Source: Phytopythium helicoides
Taxonomy: Eukaryota > Oomycota > Peronosporomycetes > Pythiales > Pythiaceae
Assembly: GCA_024867545.1 (NCBI GenBank)
Contig: JANFNE010000011.1
Coordinates: forward strand, 434,001-498,000
Length of the DNA: 64,000 nt
Reading direction: 5' to 3'
Position 1 is the first letter of the stretch. Each line of letters starts with the position of its first letter. Made by a program: the position numbers and the translations under genes. The notes beneath the pieces are model-generated. The model saw only the letters and a list, made by a program, of their open reading frames with translations, was not told the DNA's origin and ran no database searches. Shown in pieces: positions 59,121 through 64,000 of the stretch.

Positions 59121-60526
59121 CTATGTGACCTTCTTGGCCTGGTTCTTGAACCCGAGGCCGAGGCACGACAGCAGAATAGTCTTGGTGTCTGGGTCGGGTT
59201 TGATCTTGAACGTAATATCGAAGAAGTCACGCAAATGGCGAAGGTACTGGATTCTGTCGACAACACACGCAAGATTAAACAACAGTTAGTAGATGCAGAT
59301 AGTGATGCAATAGTACTGTCTAGCCCGTACGTGTAAGGTGTGAGCTTGCCGAAGCGAACTTTGGACACGTCTTCTGGCGAGAGCGCCATGTACAGCAGCA
59401 CAAGACCTTGATTGGCAGTATCGACAGCATCCGCCCTTGCTGATCTCCTCGCAGAGCAGGTGGGACGCCTGCGCGGCTACGTCTTCAGGCAAGTTGCCGC
59501 CCGCAGCAGCCGCCTCCGCACCAAGAAAGACGCCGGTAGTCGTCTCGGCAACCAGCGAGAGCGCAAAACCCGGTGACTGCCCCGATTCAGCGCCCTTGTA
59601 GTGATCCGAGTATATATACACGTCCGGGAGCAGCTTATTGAACAGCCCTCGGCTCGTTTCGACGATGCGGTTCGACGTCTGAGGCGACACGCGCGTCGAG
59701 TAGGCCGTGCCGCGTATTCTCTTGATGAATCCCTCATCGACAAGGTGGATCGACCGTAGCTGGCGCACGATAGGGCACGTGAAGAGCACCTGTTGGTCAT
59801 CAAAGCGTCGGGTAAGTGCACATCCATGACCGGTGAGCATCTAGCAACCTCGTCGCTTGCTTACCTCGCCGCCTCCGAGCGGGGGAGCTCCGCGCTTGCG
59901 GATCTTCAGGTCGAGGCCCTCGTCGAGTCCAAAGTGCTACATTGTCAAAACCGCCCAACCAACGGTCAGTAGTCCGTCGATACAAGGAGCGTCGCGAATG
60001 TGGTGCGCACCCGCATGAGCGGCAGCGTAGGTGGCCTTGAAGGCGTCGACCGACACATCTGTGTTGTCGTTGGTGATGCCTCTGAAGACGGCCTGGAGCG
60101 GGAGCTGCGCGTCAAGTCCATCCTCCATCAGCACGCGTCCAGACCCCTCCCACGCAAGCAGGATCCGCAGGCGCTACCTTGCCGAACGGCGCGAGCGCGG
60201 CGGCGACCTCGAGGAACCATCCGATGGCGCGCGCCGAGCCGCAGTCGTGCTCGACGCGGCCACCGACGATGAAGCCCGGCGTGTACTTGAGCTTGGTGCC
60301 CGTCTCGTTGATCTCGATGCGGCTGCCATTAGTCAGGCGGTCCAGCAAGCGCAGCAGGCTCGCCTCGAAGTCGGTGAGCCCCGGCTGCTCGTCCTCCGGC
60401 GCGGATCTCGTCGATGACGAGTGGGCGGCCGCTCAGCGTCGCGCTCACCAGGCGCTGGCGGAAGTGCGCGCAGCCCTTGAGGCGCACGACGGTGCTCTTG
60501 CGCGCGGTGGCGGCGGCAGGCGGCAT
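59121..60526 (-). CDS. RCL1: RNA 3'-terminal phosphate cyclase-like protein RCL1
   Basis: RCL1 is the nucleolar cyclase-like partner of the GTPase BMS1 in early 18S rRNA processing. Start ATG at 60524-60526 (MPPAAATARKSTVVRLKG). Family signatures follow: FRQRLVSATLSGRPLVIDEI, TKLKYTPGFIVGG, GWFLEVAAALAPFGK, RGITNDNTDVSVDAFKAT, KIRKRGAPPLGGGEVLFTC, VYIYSDHYKGAESGQSPGF, and the end GLGFKNQAKKVT. It is RCL1 rather than the true cyclase because the C-terminal motif reads KLTPYT where RtcA-type enzymes have a catalytic His (TxHT), and the protein has the RCL1-type GGC motif. Introns: 60106-60177, about 59937-60010, 59790-59864 and 59255-59330. An extra T near 59425 breaks GGC-VDTANQ, and one extra G seems present at the donor near 60010. 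The gene is divergent from the PLP gene. Confidence 0.93.
59255..59330 (-). other. last intron of RCL1
   Basis: The 76-nt GTACGG...CGACAG intron is phase 2 between FGKLTPY-T and IQYLRHLRDFF. Confidence 0.75.
59790..59864 (-). other. third intron of RCL1
   Basis: The 75-nt GTAAGC...CAACAG intron is phase 0, between PPLGGGE and VLFTCPIVRQL. Confidence 0.8.
59937..60010 (-). other. second intron of RCL1 (donor uncertain)
   Basis: GTGCGC...ATGTAG would join KATYAAAHA to HFGLDEGLDLKI as the family requires, but the donor is one base out of phase. An extra G in the GGG run at the donor would explain this. Confidence 0.45.
60106..60177 (-). other. first intron of RCL1
   Basis: The 72-nt GTAGCG...GCGCAG intron is phase 0, between LAPFGK and LPLQAVFRGITN. 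Confidence 0.8.
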
Positions 60527-61298
60527 GGTCGTCGCGGAATGAGCCGAACGGCGTAGCTCTTGGACGGTTGGCTGCAGCATTGGAGGCGCAGCGGCGCGGG
60601 ATTGGGCGAAAAGAGGATGATATACAGCCAATGAGAAGAGGGATACATTCGCGCCACATGACATTCCGGCGTTGGAAGGAGATGCGCGCTAATGGAGCTC
60701 GTGCGACCTCAAAGGCTCGCTGGTGCTCGCTGGTGATCGCTGTGGGGGGAGCGAGCGAGCGAGCGCGAGGCCAATGGCGAGCGACAGCTCGTCCACACTT
60801 GCAGCGCGCGCCAGCGGCTCGGGATCAGCCAAACGCGCGATCTTTTGGGATTCGAAAAACCTGACGTGGCGAGGAAACGGACCGCGCCGTCAACCGGCGG
60901 AATCGCATCCAACCAGCCGCAGCGACTCGCCTGGGCGACGCTCTCGCGTCACACACGCAGCGCTCGCGCTCGCGGCGGGTCTTGAGCGCCTTTGATGGCC
61001 GCGGGGGAGCTCTCGGAGACGCCAGTCCATCGCTCGCTCGTCATCCACAAGTTGCAGTTGCGCGACTGCAATCGACTGGCGTGCACCGGAGACAAAGGCG
61101 CGCGTGGATCCGCTGCAGGCTGGCGCCGCGGTGACGGCCGGATGCGGACCCTGCGAAAGCCGATGACGCCACCTTCAAGTCGGCCGCGATCCTGCGCGGA
61201 TCCTGGGCGGCCATGGCGCGCCGCTTCATTCCTCGACTCGGCGCCTGTCCGCGGCGTCGCTCCAGCGCTCCGTCCCGCCTCCAGCCTCTGTCCAAGCC
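60527..61298. promoter_or_regulatory. divergent promoter region of RCL1 and the PLP fusion gene
   Basis: These 772 bp lie between two start codons. The region is GC-rich, with a short GAGC repeat near 60746-60762. It has many random open frames on both strands but none with coding character. Confidence 0.4.
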
Positions 61299-64000
61299 AT
61301 GAGCGCCTCGGGGCTCGCGTCGGTGCGCCAGCAGCTGCGCGACGCCATGAAGAGCAGCTCGCCGCGCACGGCGGCGGCCGTCGACGACGCAAAGGTCTCG
61401 GTCGACACGTCGGCGACTGGCAAGGCCGGCAAGTCGAACGCCAGCCAGCGGGAGCGAGAGCTGGCCAGTGCCTCGCTAGTCGAGCAGGTCGAGCGGTTGC
61501 GGCCGGAGCTGCGCCCGCTGCTAGGCGCCAATGGTGGCCAGGCCTCGCCGCTGGGCCGCGTTTGGCGTCTTGAGAGAGCCACGGACGCCGTACGACTCGC
61601 CGGCCATGCTGCAGGACCGACTGCCTGTGCCTGCCTGAGCTCAACCGGACGTCACCGTGCTACAGTGCACGCGGACTCGTGCTGCTCTACACCAAGCTTC
61701 AGTACCTCGCGACGTTCCCACCGGAAGATGTGGCGGCATACGCGCAGTCCATCGATGGCAGTTCAACGAGCAAACCGGAGGAGGAGGTGCAGCTCATGCA
61801 CCAGCTGACCACGGTCGCATCCAACGCGGAGCTGTTCTCGAGACTTGCAGGCACTGCTGCGCATTCCAAGCCACGGCGACCAGTGGAATGAGATCACCAA
61901 GTTTGTTGCTTGCGCGCCTGCCCTTCGCCGAGCAGACCGAGTCGCTGCTCGCCCGAGGGTCAGACGACCGATCCATCATATGCCCACGCTCACGCACCAA
62001 CAAGTACTACACATCGACGGTACCTGGAGGCTTTGACATTGCTCGAGGAAGCTGCACCTGCTCGGGTATTACGCGTGAAGCCTTCGCCAAGTGCGAGAAA
62101 TTGCGTCAGGAGCTTGCTGCTCAACGCATTGTCCATCAACCCGAATGCGCAGACAGCCACAGACTACTTCGACGCCAAGATGCGTAGTGTTCGCACGCGC
62201 ATTGCTGACTGCATTGGCGTTCGTGAACTCATCGACGATGACGCTCTCCGCATTGCTCTGACACCTTCTGGCACGGATGCCGAGCTAGTTGCCACGTCAG
62301 CCGCACTCTCGAGACTTTTTGCGGGTCTTGCTCCTCCTGCTCGCTCTACAATCAATGCGTCGACTTGCGAGGAAACTACTTGCAAAGTCACGAGCATTAT
62401 TGTGGCAAAGGGAGAGATTGGGCGCGGGTCAGCCAGCGCCTCGGGTGGAAAGCACTTTAGCTCGTTGACCCCGAGTGGAGAAAAAGGAGTACCGGGCGAC
62501 GCCTTACAGCGATTTCCTACCGATTTGGTTGATGTTGAGGAGGTCAGCGGTCGTGACGATAGTGGGAAGCTTGTCAGTATCGACGAGAAGGTGTACAAGC
62601 GCGTGACCCAGATTCTCGGAGTCGATGATAACGTGGTGGAGTCGGAAGGACCCAACCAAAACGTAGTACTGCTTCACGTTGTGATGGGCGCGAAGACGGG
62701 TTTCTGCTGCCCATCGCTCGAAATTGTCGACCTTCTCGCCCAAAAGCACCCGAACCGGCTGCTTGTTGTGATTGACGCGTGCCAGATGCGACTCGACCGT
62801 GACATGTACCGCGACTTTGTGTCCCGAGGCTATGTGGTGCTCCTCACTGGCTCCAAGTTCTTTGCCGGTGCACCATTCTGTGGAGCAGTGCTGCTGCCTA
62901 TGCGCTGTGTGTACGAGATGGAGACAACTGCGGTGGAGACAGCTCATGCTGAGCAGTGCCACCCCCTTGGTCTGGAAGACTACTTCTCGCAGTACGATTT
63001 TCCTGAGTGTATGAAGCACGTTCGTGCTCGTATGGGCACAAATCTCAATGTCGGTTTGCTTCTTCGCTGGGAAAGTGCGCTCACAAATATGGAGCCCTTC
63101 TTCAAGATACCTCAGCGGTGGATGCGACGAACTGTCAGCTCATATATGACTCACTGCAAGGCAAACTTGCAGTCCAATTGGTCGCATGTCGTGTCAGTGC
63201 TCGATGATGAGCCTGGGCAACTATCCCGAATACTGCGGAAAGCAGGACTTCACGGGGCCAGCCTCTCGAATCAATCGTGTCATTCAAGGTCATTGACATC
63301 CGAAGCCCTCATAATAATGCAAGCCAGCCACAGTATCTCGATGCGCCAGCGCTTCGCGACCTTCACATGTTGCTCGCAAAAGACCTATCGGAAGTGCTGT
63401 CGAATGATCCAGCTGCCAAGCTGCGGTGCATGCTTGGACAGCCAGTCCCGCTGGGAAAGACTTCTGAGGCTGGTGCTGTCTTGCGTATCGCCGTTGGAGC
63501 TGATATGGTGAACTTCATGCACACTAAACGGGACTCGGGAGATGCCGTCTCAGCCTTAATTCGTGATGACCAGCGCATATTGTCAAAGCTGCAGCTGATT
63601 TTGGAGAATTGGGATGCACTACACCAAGAATTCGTGGAGGAAAAAGTCGAGGCATCTCCTCTCGAAGCTCCGAAGCCCCTCAGTGACTGGAACTTTGGTG
63701 TCAAAAAAGCCGCAATTGCGCGAGTGGTTGAGCAAATGTGTCGTGAGGGGGTCTTGCCGTCATCCCTGAACACAACGGCTAGTGCTGACGTTGAAGGCGT
63801 CAAGATACCTTCGCCACCTCAAAAATTGGCCGTTGTGTACGACTTGGATGGGATTGATATGGCATTCCAGTCGCTGCTGACATCCTTTCCGGCTCATTTC
63901 GAGCACCGCTTCGCCATGAAGTCGTGTCCACTATCCTTCTTCGTAAAGCGAGCGATTGAGAACGATGTTGGTGTTGAGTGCGCATCGATTGTCGAGGTGA
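61299..64000 (+). CDS. fusion of a class V aminotransferase-like and a fold-III PLP decarboxylase-like domain, 3' partial
   Basis: Start ATG at 61299 (MSASGLASVRQQLRDAM); no stop before the window end. The first domain (about 61900-63300) has fold-type I PLP features: TPSGTDAELVATSAALS (phosphate-binding turn), KHFSSLTPSGEKGVPGD, LLVVIDACQMR (Asp that contacts the pyridine N), and TGSKFFAGAPFCGAVLLP, whose Lys is the likely Schiff-base residue. After a linker, the second domain begins near 63700: KLAVVYDLDGIDMAF and HFEHRFAMKSCPLSFFVK match the start of fold-type III ornithine/diaminopimelate decarboxylase-like proteins, with the PLP Lys in AMKS, then GVECASIVEV. Frame breaks lie near 61845, 61904, 62110 and 63200-63260, and one, or a short intron, at 61560-61640. 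The substrate is unknown. Fusion is supported by an open linker, but the breaks lower confidence in the full model. Confidence 0.65.
61590..61639 (+). other. possible first intron of the PLP gene
   Basis: A 50-nt GTACGA...CCTGAG segment, phase 0, would join ..ERATDA to LNRTSPCYSARGL. The alternative is that the segment is coding (FGVLREPRTPYDSP, then LPELNRTSP) with an extra base at each side. I cannot decide between them. Confidence 0.35.

Noticed and set aside
60949..61644. 231-residue Arg/Pro/Ala-rich minus frame
   Set aside because: It overlaps the first exon of the PLP gene and its promoter, and has low-complexity GC-driven composition.
1..64000. Transposons, CRISPR arrays, viral genes, RXLR or Crinkler effectors
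   Set aside because: I looked for transposase or reverse transcriptase motifs, direct-repeat/spacer patterns, and short secreted proteins with RXLR or LFLAK motifs. None was seen.

Overview
The window looks like a gene-dense stretch of an oomycete (stramenopile) nuclear genome. It is eukaryotic because it holds SPT6, DNA-PKcs, an NTR1/TFIP11 protein and RCL1, and because genes are split by short GT-AG introns, mostly 50-100 nt. Gaps between genes are short and there are no operons. Oomycete is my inference from gene content, the short introns, the compact layout and a giant IPT/TIG surface protein; no single sequence proves it.

Layout, left to right: (1) 1-6518, plus strand, the 3' part of a large protein with two SPRY domains and a HECT-like C-terminus. 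(2) 6889-8564, minus, an MFSD1-like major facilitator. (3) 8565-10282, a GC-rich stretch in which I find no gene. (4) 10283-23337, minus, a DNA-PKcs-type PI3K-like kinase with many exons. (5) 23435-25837, minus, the G-patch splicing factor NTR1/TFIP11. (6) 26124 to about 30940, minus, transcription elongation factor SPT6. (7) 31368-59033, plus, one giant gene for a protein of roughly 9,100 residues: signal peptide, beta-sandwich repeats, CSPG/cadherin-like repeats, about 65 IPT/TIG repeats, a cysteine-rich block, a polytopic membrane region and a cytoplasmic tail with three copies of a short unnamed motif. (8) 59121-60526, minus, RCL1, an 18S rRNA processing factor. (9) 61299-64000, plus, a protein that joins two unrelated PLP-enzyme folds and runs off the window.

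The minus-strand block 10283-30940 holds three nuclear housekeeping genes (DNA repair, spliceosome disassembly, transcription elongation) packed head to tail, with gaps of 97 and 286 bp. SPT6 and the giant gene diverge from a gap of about 430 bp, and RCL1 and the PLP gene from one of 772 bp. The giant gene and RCL1 converge, 87 bp apart.

Reading frames are not equally clean. The HECT, MFS, DNA-PKcs, RCL1 and PLP genes each carry single-base frame breaks inside conserved motifs, whereas the span from about 24 to 55 kb, including a 20.6-kb exon, has none. I read most breaks as consensus errors rather than pseudogenes because the conserved sequence resumes at once in another frame, but the sequence alone cannot decide this. 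The most novel content is the giant TIG/polytopic protein and the double-PLP fusion.
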